The notes: generated by a model from the letters alone, not told the origin. DNA of 64,000 nucleotides from Paenibacillus radicibacter (GCF_024721995.1 NZ_JANQBC010000013.1:1-64000); one strand, 5' to 3'; shown: positions 42,191 through 52,400, numbered from the stretch's first letter. Made by a program: numbers and translations.

Positions 42191-43845
42191 CTTTTCACCT
42201 TCTTAATGGATGCTTGGCGACGAACCTTCACATGCTTTACCTGATTAACAGCTCTTCTTTTCGTCCGCTTAGGAATGAGTAAGGATCGCTTCTTTTGAAC
42301 ACGTTTTTTTTGAACAGGTTTCTTTCGAACACGTTTTAATCGTTTACCTGTCACCTTTTTACGAACAATCTTGATTTTCTTGCGCTTCGATCGTCTTTGC
42401 AGTCGCGGTTCTTTGTGATCTTCGATCGTCATGTGATAAGGAATGGATGATTCTGGAAACTGAGCTACTAGAGTGGCTGGAACATTAGGAGATTTTTGAA
42501 GAGTACGATTGGTGTTGAATGACGAGGCAGGTGTCTGAATGGAATACCGAATTCCTTGATGCAAAATATACGCACGGCGCTTGGAGCTGCGGATGACGAC
42601 ACGGCCCAGGATTGACGTAGGTAAACTCGGTTCTCCCCGCATGTCTTTGTACAGCATCAAATTGTGTAATTGAGCAAGCCAATCCTGCAGACGCTGACGA
42701 TAGGTCATGACACCAAATATTTGCTCTGCAGCCTGACCATTGTGCATTCCCGCATTCTGACGAACTGCAGGGTCATAGAGAAGTGGACGTATCGTTTGCA
42801 GAAGACCATCAGCATTCCCTTTTGGAACGAGATATGCGCTATTTCCTGTATGGTTTAATATTTCTTCCAGACCGCCAGAGGCGTAAGCAATTACGGGCTT
42901 TTGAAAAATCATTCCTTCAAGCGCAGTCATACCGAAGCCTTCATTTTGCAAGCTTGGAATAACAACAACATCCATCGCTGGATAGATCTCTTGGGTTCGA
43001 AGGACGAAAGAGAGTACACTAAATCGGTGTCCATATCCGGATTGCCGAATACGTTCTAGACAGAGCGCATAAAAGTCTTGGTTCGAAGGCGTGCCGATGA
43101 TCACAAACTTCACATCAGGAATCTCCACACATATCCCGAGTGCCATATTTATAAAATGATCAAGTCCCTTATTGGGATAAATGTTGGAGGATATATACCC
43201 AACTAACGGCTCATGAGGCAGTACACTAATCTCCGCTCGCTTCACTTGCCGGTAATACTCCCAACCTCCAGGTTCAAGCTCTTCCTTATTCCAAGAAGGA
43301 TATAGAATAAACTTCTTCTCCTCGATTCCTGCACCCTGGAAGGACTGCAGAGTGGAGCTTGATATTCCGATAATGCGACTGGAGTGACGATTAATAATAT
43401 CAACGGATAAAGGTGTATACGGACCTTCCTCAAGCGTCTCTGTAATCATCCAGATGACAGGAACACCCATTGCAGTCGCAACAACTGGCGGCATAACATT
43501 CACACACGTATTCGCAACAACATAGTCCGGTTTATGAGCGTTAATGATTTGCATAATGCCAAGTGTACTCTCGCCCTGACGTACAAATTGTTCAAATTGC
43601 TGCTCGATGAATGGACCCGGTGAGTAAATCGCCCATAGCAAAGGATAACGAAGCGTTAGAACTGTAATCCCTCTTGCTCTGGCTTCCACTGACAAGATAC
43701 CTTCATTCGGTACGACGAGCAAGCAATCATGATACTGCCTGAGCTCTTGAATATAAAAAAGCAAAAACTTTTCTGCGCCTGTAATGTGAGTAGGGGTACA
43801 AATATGGGAGAACAGCATTACTTTAAGTCGAGTGTCAACAGGCAT
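42187..43845 (-). CDS. Glycosyltransferase family 4 with a long basic C-terminal tail
   Basis: 552 residues from ATG 43845, with GGGAGG at 8 nt; the GTG at 43854 overlaps that site. The GT-B core is about 400 residues: LKVMLFSHICTPTHITGAEK, then EPLVGYISSNIYPNKGLDHF and GFGMTALEGMIFQKPVIAYA (EX7E). The last 68 residues hold about 35 Lys/Arg (RSKRKKIKIVRKKVTGKRLK, and so on), resembling the basic protein encoded next upstream at 44012. The tail is extra to the family and may bind a polyanion or another coat component. First gene of the L-QuiNAc operon. Confidence 0.8.
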   Translation of the reverse strand: MPVDTRLKVMLFSHICTPTHITGAEKFLLFYIQELRQYHDCLLVVPNEGILSVEARARGITVLTLRYPLLWAIYSPGPFIEQQFEQFVRQGESTLGIMQIINAHKPDYVVANTCVNVMPPVVATAMGVPVIWMITETLEEGPYTPLSVDIINRHSSRIIGISSSTLQSFQGAGIEEKKFILYPSWNKEELEPGGWEYYRQVKRAEISVLPHEPLVGYISSNIYPNKGLDHFINMALGICVEIPDVKFVIIGTPSNQDFYALCLERIRQSGYGHRFSVLSFVLRTQEIYPAMDVVVIPSLQNEGFGMTALEGMIFQKPVIAYASGGLEEILNHTGNSAYLVPKGNADGLLQTIRPLLYDPAVRQNAGMHNGQAAEQIFGVMTYRQRLQDWLAQLHNLMLYKDMRGEPSLPTSILGRVVIRSSKRRAYILHQGIRYSIQTPASSFNTNRTLQKSPNVPATLVAQFPESSIPYHMTIEDHKEPRLQRRSKRKKIKIVRKKVTGKRLKRVRKKPVQKKRVQKKRSLLIPKRTKRRAVNQVKHVKVRRQASIKKVKR

Positions 43846-43961
43846 GATGCTCACCTCCCTTTTTCACTAGTACAATATATTAGTTGGACAATCTACTGGG
43901 CACGACAGTTGACTCCCTAGCAAGAGTCCAATTTCAAGACTGCTGCCCGATCCGCATCGAT

Positions 43962-44004
43962 TTTACAAAAACACCCGCCTCTCACACCTGGAGAAACGGG
44001 GGTT
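43962..44004 (-). terminator. Rho-independent terminator
   Basis: On the minus strand AACCCCCGT (44004-43996) pairs with GCGGGTGTT (43978-43970) with two mismatches, then TTTGTAAAAT. It ends the rmlA-to-basic-protein operon, 8 bp after its last stop. The remaining gap to 43845 should hold the promoter of the next operon; no clear element was found. Confidence 0.5.
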
Positions 44005-44011
44005 CACTTAC

Positions 44012-44356
44012 CTACACAAATGTCTGCCCATCTTGCAAACCTTGTGCAAATCCAGCATCAAATCCGCTCTGATAGCCTTGACTGAACGCTTCCTTCTCCG
44101 CACGAATCAGACGAATATGTGGCCTTACTTGCACAGACATCGCCGTCCGCTTCTTTCTCTTCGACTTTACGCGTTTAACAATTTTCACAACCTTTTTCGC
44201 AGCTGCTGGACGCTTTCTTCTCGCCAATTTCGGTTTTGGTTTCACTCTAGATTTCGATTTCGGTTTCGGTCTTGCTTTCGGTTTAGCTTTTGGTTTAACT
44301 TTCCGCACTAGTTTGATTTTCTTTTTAGCAATTACTCGTTTTTTTCGTACACGCAT
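44012..44356 (-). CDS. Extremely Lys/Arg-rich protein with a GYxSGF tail
   Basis: 114 residues from ATG 44356, with AGAGGAGA at 7 nt. The first 70 residues contain 38 Lys/Arg and no Asp/Glu (KPKAKPKARPKPKSKSRVKP style). The C-terminal 30 switch to EKEAFSQGYQSGFDAGFAQG and LQDGQTFV. That GYxSG pattern reappears at the N-termini of the two CgeB-like proteins upstream. The composition recalls histone-H1-like or spore-coat basic proteins. No known family is assigned. It lies 18 bp after a CgeB gene, so it is probably a product of the same spore-surface programme. Confidence 0.75.
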   Translation of the reverse strand: MRVRKKRVIAKKKIKLVRKVKPKAKPKARPKPKSKSRVKPKPKLARRKRPAAAKKVVKIVKRVKSKRKKRTAMSVQVRPHIRLIRAEKEAFSQGYQSGFDAGFAQGLQDGQTFV

Positions 44357-44374
44357 CACGATCTCTCCTCTCAC

Positions 44375-45511
44375 TTATCCGAATGGAAAAATGATTTGAA
44401 ACATCTGATTGAGCCTTTTGACTAACGTATGCTCCTGTAACGTTCGCCTCAATCCACGCAGAGCCATGTCTCGCCGCTCTTCTTCATGTGTAAGATAATA
44501 TTCGATCTTACTTTGCAGCTCTTCAATCGAACCGAACGTCGCAATATCTACACCCGGTGTATAGAAACGAAGTAAATCCGAGCGAATGTCTGTTAATTGC
44601 AGAACACCGCAAGCAGATATCTCGAACGTACGTGGGTTTGGTGAGAATGCCTTAATACGCCTTGAATTGTTATTAAACGATTCGTCATCATGTGCCCGGT
44701 GCATGTTTATTACAATCTTCGTCCCACTATAGAAAGCTGCCGTATCAGGCGCACTCATCCAGTTGTTGAGACGAATCTTACTCACTAGCTTCCGATAATG
44801 CTTCAGTCGATTCCACCAAATCCCCGAAATTACAATGTCCTGATTTTGAATAAAAGACGTTAGTTTATTAAATATCCGAATCCGATTCCAATACCCCGAA
44901 CCGATAAAACAAACATCGCGTCTCATCTCTGGCGGTACTGGCTGTGGACTAAAGATTGTCTGATTCACACCAAGCGATAAATAATGTACACTCGGACACC
45001 CTAAGCTTTGATAAAAAGCGACGCAATTGATCTCTAATGTAAAAATATCATTATAATAAATCGCAAATTTCTCCGTTACATCTGTATAATACGGATCATC
45101 AATGAGCCACACAGCTACACGCAGTCCATAACTTCGCATCAAATGCACTTGGTACACATTGAACATCATCCCATCCAGCACCAAGACCAGATCAGGCATC
45201 ATTACTCTTGCTAGTTCTGCCACTTTGTTATTCGGTTCCGTCACGACAACCTCAGCAACGATCAATTTCAAGCTGTCGATAATTGCAATATCGATGGAGT
45301 TATAAGGAAGCCCTTTACCCGAGGTCACATACAAGATGCGCTTCCCCCATACCAATTGGGGCTCTAAGTTGCATATATTCTTAATGGCAGTACATCGCCC
45401 ATAATGATAGCCATAACTGCTTCCAAGTGCATATCCATTCTGCCAATGGGAAGCTACATTTGTGGATTTAATATTTGCTACTAAGGACTCTTCGTCTCCT
45501 GTAACGGTCAC
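44375..45511 (-). CDS. CgeB-family spore glycosyltransferase
   Basis: 378 residues. The N-terminus carries GYALGSSYGYHYGRC. The body matches the CgeB family (DUF3880 plus Glyco_trans_1_2): VWGKRILYVTSGKGLPYNSI, LVLVLDGMMF, RVAVWLIDDPYYTDVTEKF, RRDVCFIGSGYWNRIRIFNK and SPNPRTFEISACGVLQLTD. B. subtilis CgeB is a late, mother-cell-expressed protein linked to outer spore polysaccharide. The GTG start at 45511 follows GGGAGG at 7-11 nt. It is paralogous to the next gene upstream. Confidence 0.85.
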   Translation of the reverse strand: MTVTGDEESLVANIKSTNVASHWQNGYALGSSYGYHYGRCTAIKNICNLEPQLVWGKRILYVTSGKGLPYNSIDIAIIDSLKLIVAEVVVTEPNNKVAELARVMMPDLVLVLDGMMFNVYQVHLMRSYGLRVAVWLIDDPYYTDVTEKFAIYYNDIFTLEINCVAFYQSLGCPSVHYLSLGVNQTIFSPQPVPPEMRRDVCFIGSGYWNRIRIFNKLTSFIQNQDIVISGIWWNRLKHYRKLVSKIRLNNWMSAPDTAAFYSGTKIVINMHRAHDDESFNNNSRRIKAFSPNPRTFEISACGVLQLTDIRSDLLRFYTPGVDIATFGSIEELQSKIEYYLTHEEERRDMALRGLRRTLQEHTLVKRLNQMFQIIFPFG

Positions 45512-45541
45512 TCTCTAGCCTCCCTCCCATCGACGATTAAC

Positions 45542-46633
45542 CTACACTTTAAATACAATGCGCATCATTTGCTCCAATCTTTTTGGAAAAATGTGATCTC
45601 GAATTGTACAGTTATATCCACGCAGTGCAACCCGATTTCGCAGTTCTTCATCGTGCAAATACATTTCTGTCTTATGAATGAGCTCTTCAGCCGTTTGGTA
45701 CGTATCAAGTTCGTCTGTTGGTCGATAAAGAGAAGGTAGATCGGCGCGAATGTCTGTTAGTTGAACGGTAGCGCATGCCGATATTTCGTATGTTCGCGGA
45801 TTCGTGGAACGAGCTGGGATTTTCTTGGAATTCCGATTGTACTTCGCATCGAATGGAGCTCGATGCAGATTAATGACAACCTTGGCTCCATTATAAAATT
45901 TGACAGTTTCTTCAATTGGAACCCATGATAAGTGAATTTTGCTCGCTAATCGCTTATATTGTTTCAATCGATCCCACAAAGAACCGATAATAAACACTTT
46001 CCGCTGAGCCAAGTACGGAACCAATTGATTAAAGAACGCAATTCGATTCGGAAATGCGTTACCAATGAAGCAAATATCGCTTCGATAGGATTCCGACACA
46101 TCAATAGGACGATAAATGGAGTTATTCACGGCAAGGGGCAAGTAATGAACCTCTCTGCAACCCGCTAACTGATAATGCTGCACACAGGATTGTTCATGCG
46201 TAAACACGTAATCATAATGCGGGGCAATTTGGATGGAGACGTCCATGTAATAAGGATCATCTGCAAACCAGATTGCCGTCTGAATGCCAAGACTGCGTAC
46301 TTGATCAATTTGATCACAGTGATTTTTAGGGAATACGTGCAGACCATTCAGCACAAGAACAAGATCCGGTTCAAAGGACTGCGCCAATTTAAAAGTCTCT
46401 TGAGGGGTCCCTAGTCGCAATTCCTTAACGATCCCATGAAACCCATGAATGATCCCAGCATCAATCGCTTCAAACCCTTGTGGGATATACAATATTTTCT
46501 TATCGTAGAACATCGAAGGGACAAATGTATGATGCCCTCTAATTTGCTCACAGCAGCCCAGACGATAACCTGATTGATAACCAGTCCGAAAATCCAATTC
46601 CTGTTTCTGAGCTCCGTTTAGCGAAGCATTCAT
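45542..46633 (-). CDS. CgeB-family spore glycosyltransferase, paralogue
   Basis: 363 residues. N-terminal FRTGYQSGYRLGCCEQ, then KKILYIPQGFEAIDAGIIHG, LVLVLNGLHVF, QTAIWFADDPYYMDVSIQIA, RSDICFIGNAFPNRIAFFNQ and STNPRTYEISACATVQLTDI. It aligns along its whole length with the protein at 44375, so the pair is a tandem duplication. AAAGGGGG precedes the ATG. It lies 24 bp after the rmlD-like gene, which ties dTDP-sugar synthesis to these transferases. Confidence 0.85.
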   Translation of the reverse strand: MNASLNGAQKQELDFRTGYQSGYRLGCCEQIRGHHTFVPSMFYDKKILYIPQGFEAIDAGIIHGFHGIVKELRLGTPQETFKLAQSFEPDLVLVLNGLHVFPKNHCDQIDQVRSLGIQTAIWFADDPYYMDVSIQIAPHYDYVFTHEQSCVQHYQLAGCREVHYLPLAVNNSIYRPIDVSESYRSDICFIGNAFPNRIAFFNQLVPYLAQRKVFIIGSLWDRLKQYKRLASKIHLSWVPIEETVKFYNGAKVVINLHRAPFDAKYNRNSKKIPARSTNPRTYEISACATVQLTDIRADLPSLYRPTDELDTYQTAEELIHKTEMYLHDEELRNRVALRGYNCTIRDHIFPKRLEQMMRIVFKV

Positions 46634-46657
46634 ATCGAATCCCCCTTTCCCAATGGA

Positions 46658-47512
46658 TTACGAAGTACCCTGCCAATCATTTTCTAAGAAATCACGTAGT
46701 GCTTCACTCCATACACGCATACGAGGTAGTTCCTGTACACGGATGGCTTCATCATCAAATACTGAATAATGAGGTCTTGGTGCAACATGAGGAGCTGGCG
46801 CTGTTGCTATAGGAGTAATCGGAACATCGGAAAGCCCGTAATGATCAAGAATTGTTCTGGCGAACTCATATCGGGAACACGAACCTCGATTGGATACATG
46901 GTACAACCCGTACTTATTTGTTTGGATTAGCGCTGCAATCCATATAGCCAAATCCAATGTGTACGTAGGAGAACCGAATTGATCATCAACCATCGTTAAC
47001 TTTCGATGCGAAGCAGCATGAGCTAGCACCTTAGTTACAAAGTTAGATCCACTGGCTCCATACAGCCAAGAGGTACGAACAATATAGCTTTGCGGGCACA
47101 GCAATTGGGTGAACTGTTCGCCATAGAGCTTAGAAGCTCCATATACGCTAACAGGACTAACCTGATCTGTTTCCCTGTATGCTTCTCGCTTCGTTCCATT
47201 AAACACATAATCCGTTGACACATACACAACCTTAGCCCCTATTTGAGAGGCAACAGCAGCCACATGCCATGCACCTGTCGCATTCACTTGATATGCCGCA
47301 TCCCTATCAATTTGCGCTCGATCTACATTCGTAAAGGCTGCCGCATGAACGATAACATCGGGTCGATCTTGTGTTATAACTTCTGATACCTTGCTGAATT
47401 GGGTAATATCCAGCTCAATACGTTTATATGCTGTTACCTCATGTTCATCTTGTAACACCCTTATTAGATCGTGTCCAAGCTGCCCTCCTGCTCCTGTAAT
47501 GAGAACTTTCAT
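46658..47512 (-). CDS. rmlD: dTDP-4-dehydrorhamnose reductase (RmlD/SpsK)
   Basis: 284 residues, matching B. subtilis SpsK in length. KVLITGAGGQLGHDLIRVLQ (GxxGxxG), VIVHAAAFTNVDRAQIDRDA, VYVSTDYVFNGTKREAYRET and PVSVYGASKLYGEQ (YxxxK), then IVRTSWLYGASGSNFV. It reduces dTDP-4-keto-6-deoxy sugars with NAD(P)H. ATGA overlap with the rmlB gene. Because no rmlC lies in the window, the substrate could be the C3/C5-epimerised ketosugar from an enzyme encoded elsewhere, or the non-epimerised one. Confidence 0.85.
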   Translation of the reverse strand: MKVLITGAGGQLGHDLIRVLQDEHEVTAYKRIELDITQFSKVSEVITQDRPDVIVHAAAFTNVDRAQIDRDAAYQVNATGAWHVAAVASQIGAKVVYVSTDYVFNGTKREAYRETDQVSPVSVYGASKLYGEQFTQLLCPQSYIVRTSWLYGASGSNFVTKVLAHAASHRKLTMVDDQFGSPTYTLDLAIWIAALIQTNKYGLYHVSNRGSCSRYEFARTILDHYGLSDVPITPIATAPAPHVAPRPHYSVFDDEAIRVQELPRMRVWSEALRDFLENDWQGTS

Positions 47513-48486
47513 CTATTCCCTTCCCCTTTATGTTCCCACCAATCAGGATGTTCCATATACCAGCGAACCGTCTCATGAATACCTTGTTCAAATGTGTATA
47601 CCGGTACCCAACCCAGCTCCTTCTCCATCTTCGCCGCATCAATTGCATAGCGTTTGTCATGACCTGGACGATCCTGAACAAATTGAATCAGATCATCCGA
47701 TTTACCCATGATTTGCAGAATGTGCTGCGCAACCTCTAGGTTCGTATGTTCATTGTGACCACCGATGTTGTATACTTCGCCTGATTTTCCATTCATCATG
47801 ACTTGCTCGATCGCTGCACAGTGATCCATGACATACAGCCAATCCCGAATATGAGAACCGTCTCCATAGATCGGAATTGGCTCATTGTTCATCGCTTGAT
47901 GGATGATCTTCGGTATTAATTTTTCAGGAAATTGACGAGGACCATAGTTGTTGGAGCACCGTGTCACAATGACGGGATACCCATACGTTTCATAATAAGA
48001 ACGCGCAACTAAATCACCGCTCGCTTTACTTGCTGAATAAGGTGAATTCGGCATAAGCGGTGATTGTTCAGTGAACATTCCATTCACTCCAAGTGTTCCA
48101 TACACTTCGTCTGTTGAGATCAGAATGAATTTAGGTATTTGATGAGCACGAGCTGCTTGCAACAATTGGTGGGTGCCCCATACATTGGTGTGAATAAACG
48201 AAGCTGGTGATTCAATGGATCTGTCGACATGAGTTTCTGCGGCAAAATGAACGATTGCATCCACACCATCCGTAAGCAGAGAGTGAAGGAGAACCGTATC
48301 TGTAATACTGCCATGCACAAATCGATAGTTGGATAAGTGCGCACTATCTTCTGTATTTCTTCTCCAACCTGCATAAGTCAGAGCATCTAAATTAATGATT
48401 TCATCATTCGGATGCTTCTCCAGCCAATAGGTGATGAAGTTAGAGCCGATAAATCCCATGCCGCCTGTGACGACTAGCTTCGCCAT
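47509..48486 (-). CDS. rmlB: dTDP-glucose 4,6-dehydratase (RmlB/SpsJ)
   Basis: 325 residues, typical RmlB length. KLVVTGGMGFIGSNFITYWL, IVHFAAETHVDRSIESPASF, LISTDEVYGTLG (the TDE catalytic Asp-Glu), PYSASKASGDLVARSYYETY (YxxxK), and TRCSNNYGPRQFPEKLIPKI. It forms dTDP-4-keto-6-deoxy-D-glucose. It overlaps both rmlA (13 bp) and rmlD (4 bp), so the three are translated as a block, as in the sps operon of Bacillus. Confidence 0.9.
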   Translation of the reverse strand: MAKLVVTGGMGFIGSNFITYWLEKHPNDEIINLDALTYAGWRRNTEDSAHLSNYRFVHGSITDTVLLHSLLTDGVDAIVHFAAETHVDRSIESPASFIHTNVWGTHQLLQAARAHQIPKFILISTDEVYGTLGVNGMFTEQSPLMPNSPYSASKASGDLVARSYYETYGYPVIVTRCSNNYGPRQFPEKLIPKIIHQAMNNEPIPIYGDGSHIRDWLYVMDHCAAIEQVMMNGKSGEVYNIGGHNEHTNLEVAQHILQIMGKSDDLIQFVQDRPGHDKRYAIDAAKMEKELGWVPVYTFEQGIHETVRWYMEHPDWWEHKGEGNR

Positions 48487-49214
48487 GTGTCCTCCTCCTC
48501 CCAGATCATTCGGGTTGCTTCATACAAGGATTCATGTGTGCCTGCATCGATCCACCAACCTTCAAGCTCGCCATAAGTAAGCTTCCCACTTCGTGCATAC
48601 ACATTGTTCACATCTGTAATCTCAAGTTCGCCACGACCGGATGGCTTAATTTCTCGAATGACATCAAACACCTTATCATCGTACATATAAATGCCGGTAA
48701 CCGAGTACGAAGACTGCGGTTTGACCGGCTTTTCTTCGATATACGCAATTCGTTTTGCGTCTTCTTTTTGAAACACAGGCACTCCATAGCGCCTTGGATC
48801 TGCTACTTTCTTAAGCATGACGAGTGCCCCATCTCCACTTTGCTTGAAGTAGGAAACCTCTTCTTTTAGCGAATCATGGAATAAATTATCTCCAAGCAGC
48901 ACCAGCATTTTCTCACCGATTTGTACATGCTCCTCTGCTAAGAGTAGTGCTTGCGCAATACCTCCCGGTTTCTCCTGCATACAGTACGTCATCCGTACCC
49001 CATGCTCTTCGCCGCTCCCCAAATATTTCATATATAACTTGGCTGACTGCTTGCCTGTGACCAGAATAATATCCGTGATCCCCAAATTTTTCAGTTTTTG
49101 AATGGAGTAATGAATCATTGGATATTTACCAACTGGTAAAAGATGCTTATTAATTAAATTTGTCAATGGACGCAGCCGTGTTCCAGTCCCACCAGCTAGT
49201 ACGATGCCCTTCAT
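48474..49214 (-). CDS. rmlA: Glucose-1-phosphate thymidylyltransferase, short form (RmlA/SpsI)
   Basis: 246 residues, the same length as B. subtilis SpsI and shorter than the 290-residue enterobacterial RmlA because the regulatory C-terminus is absent. KGIVLAGGTGTRLRPLTNLI (nucleotidyltransferase signature), NKHLLPVGKYPMIHYSI, VLLGDNLFHDSL (metal Asp) and IAYIEEKPVKPQS. It makes dTDP-glucose. First gene of the operon rmlA-rmlB-rmlD-cgeB-cgeB-basic protein. About 50 bp upstream lies CATATGATT (8/9 to a sigma-K -10) but with no matching -35. Confidence 0.9.
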   Translation of the reverse strand: MKGIVLAGGTGTRLRPLTNLINKHLLPVGKYPMIHYSIQKLKNLGITDIILVTGKQSAKLYMKYLGSGEEHGVRMTYCMQEKPGGIAQALLLAEEHVQIGEKMLVLLGDNLFHDSLKEEVSYFKQSGDGALVMLKKVADPRRYGVPVFQKEDAKRIAYIEEKPVKPQSSYSVTGIYMYDDKVFDVIREIKPSGRGELEITDVNNVYARSGKLTYGELEGWWIDAGTHESLYEATRMIWEEEDTWRS

Positions 49215-49375
49215 GACATGCTCACCATCCTCTCTAGCCTCTGCGAATTACACATTCCTACACTTGTTTAAATCATATGCGGACATTTGGTAGGGAACAT
49301 GGACACTCGGCTACTCCTACGAAAAATCGGCTGATGTCTAGCGATGACACAACATCAACCCGTTAACTATCTAAA

Positions 49376-49414
49376 CACAAAAAAACACATCCTCCTGTAA
49401 CGAAGGATGTGTTT
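49376..49414 (-). terminator. Strong terminator of the giant repeat-protein gene
   Basis: AAACACATCCT (49383-49393) pairs perfectly with AGGATGTGTTT (49404-49414); on the minus strand the stem is followed by TTTTTGTG. It lies 13 bp after the stop at 49427 and insulates this gene from the rmlA operon. Confidence 0.85.
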
Positions 49415-49426
49415 GTATCACGATCT

Positions 49427-52400
49427 TTAAGCTTTAGAACCAATCGCGATCCAGTTCATGAGACCACTTATATCCGGTGAGAATTTAGCACGCACGACGG
49501 TGATGACCGCACTGCTGTTCGTCTTGGATTTGCATACGGCATAACATACAGGATGATTCGTCATCGCAACAATCGAGTACATCGTATCTACGAATGGCTC
49601 ATCAAATGTAACTGTAATATCAATCATCTCATCTTGCACGTTCATCTGATACGACTCAAATCCGAATTGCTGTAGCACAGCAGGCTTCGTACTCGTCGTG
49701 TACACGGGACGGAATGCCAGTTTATCTTCCGTTACAGATCCAGCTGCCAAGTGGTTTGACCGTACAGCATGATCTTCCAGGTGATCCGTCGTTACGGATA
49801 AATGTTTCAACTTCGAACCATCCACGCTTTGAAGAGCTAACTTTTCAGATGTCACCGATTGATCAGCAAGTTTAGAGGCTGTAATCGCATGTTCTGCAAT
49901 TTTACCCGATTGAATCGTTAAATCTTGCAAATGCTCATTACCCACAATATCTACACATAAGTGTAGGGATCCGATACTTGCTGGTGCATGATGATTAAAT
50001 GCTACAGACTGATCCATCAAGTGAACGCTACCTACTACTTGCGCAGCTAACTTGGCTTGCGTTACAGATCCATCCGTTAGATGATTGGTAAGAATAGCGC
50101 TTGCTGCCACCTTATCGCTTGTTACAATTTCAGATAGAAGATGGCTAGTTGAAATCGAGTTATTGCGAATCTTCGCTCCATCCACGCTATCATCTTGCAA
50201 GTGATCATACGCAATCGAGCCCGAACTCATCTTGCTTGCAGTCACACTACCATCTGCTAATTTCGATTGATCAACGGCACGATCTTGAATCTTATCTGTC
50301 GATACGGAGTGGACATTCAAATGCTCTTCCCTTACTGCATTTGCTGTTAAGTGATCCGTCTCAATGGAGTTCACTTGAATGTGGTCAGCGACAATGGACC
50401 CCGTTGCAATTTTGTCTCGAGTCACCGCACGATCCGAGAGATGAGCTTCCAGAACAGCACCAGTAGCGAGTTTCTCTCTTGAAACACTGCCTGATTCCAG
50501 ATGTGCTGCACCAACACTTGATACAGCTAACCTTGCACCATCAATTGAACCCGGAGCAAGCTTATCGACCGTTACAGAGCCATCAGCTAGCTTATCTCCT
50601 GTAATACTCATAGCTACAAGCTTATCACCAGAGATGGAGTCATTTTTAATTTTATCCCCTGCAATCGTACTTAACGATAAATGTTCTTCACGAAGTAGAC
50701 CTGGCGTTAGATGACGCTCCGAAATTACTCCTTCTGCCAAGTGCTCTCCACCAATTGTACCTATTGCAATATGGCTGCCTTCAATGGATCGCACGCCGAG
50801 ATGATTAGATTCAACGACATGGTCTCCTAAGTGCTGCGACTGAACCGAGCGTTGCCCTAACTTCTCAGATGTAATGGCTTGATCAATGACGTGATCTGTC
50901 GTCACTGCAAATCGTGTAATCTTGGCGCTGTCTACACTACGATCTGCAATTTTGGTATTCGTTACAGATCCATCCACGAGAATCATTGAAGATACAATGT
51001 TCGGACTGAGCTTCGAAGCCGTTACTGCTCCATCTGTAATGTGTGAACTCCGAATAATCGCTTCACTCAAATGTCCTTCACGGATAGACTCCGTTGATAA
51101 GTGCTCCCACAGAATAGAACCTTCAATGAGATTTTCACTCGAGACCGATCTTACTGCCAATTTATCATGAGTAACCGACCCATCTATGAGATGTTCGTTC
51201 GTTATAATCGCTTCAGCGAGCTTGGAACTTGTTACAACACCATCTTCGAGGTGAATGGTCGATACGGAGCGCTTCTGCAGCTTTGTAGCATCAATGCTCT
51301 CCTCGGCCAGACTAGCAGTATGCACACTACCAGGTTGCAATTTGGAACCAGAAATCGTATGATCCATCAATTTACTGCCATCCACACTATTGCTCACGAG
51401 CTTATCGCCTAATATTGCATCATCGCTTAGATGTTCTGGACGGATTAAGCCGACTGTTAGATGCTCACTCACAATAGAATTCTCACAAATATGCTCCGAA
51501 CTGACAGCATCCATCGCTAGCTTATCCTGCGTTACACTGCCGTCTGCTATATGCGTAACGGTCACTGCAAATGAAGCAATTTTATCACTTGTCACACTGA
51601 AGTCTACCAAATGATTTTCGCCAACACTTAATGCTGCAAGTTTATCACCATCGACACTATCATCTGCCAGTTTCTCTGCTGTAATCGCTTCTAAAGCAAT
51701 ATGATAAGTCTGAATGCTTTGGTTTGCGATTTTGTCAGAAGTAACCGAACCGTCAACTAACTTCTCTTCGGTAATGACACTTACTCCCAGATGCTCCTGC
51801 TCAACAGCGCCTGGCGTCAGATGTTTATTCGTTATAATCGCTGGTGATAGATGTTCTCCGATAATGCTGTTATCTACTAAATGTTCGCGTGTAATTGAGG
51901 ATGGTGCAATTTTCTCAGCCGTCACACTTGCATCCACTAGCTGCTGCGAGCCGATCGCATCACTTGCGAGTTTCTCCATCGTCACAGAGCCATCAACCAT
52001 GTGTAGTGTCGTAACCGAATTTCTTCGCAGTTTACTGCCATCTACACTACCTACGGCCAATTTCTCATAGGTGACGGATTCATCCTGTAACTTTACTGTG
52101 CTCACACTACTCGGTGCTAATTTAGCACTCGTGATACTGCCATTGCGCAGCTTCATTTCGGTTACAGATTCATCGCACAGATGTCTTTCATTCACGATCT
52201 CTGACGTCAAGTGCGTAGCATTGATTACACCTGGAGCCAAGTGCTTGCCATGAATCACACCTGGTGCTACCTTACCTGCGGTGACACTGCCATCTGTAAG
52301 GTGTGTTTCATATATAGCATCGGCTGCTAATTGCGACGAAGTGATCGCATCGGCTGCAATATGATTCGAACTAATAGATTGCGGTCGAACCTTATTTCCA

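Noticed and set aside
44033-44311. Plus-strand frame opposite the Lys/Arg-rich gene
   Set aside because: Its Phe/Arg-rich sequence is a mirror of Lys/Arg codons; no ribosome site.
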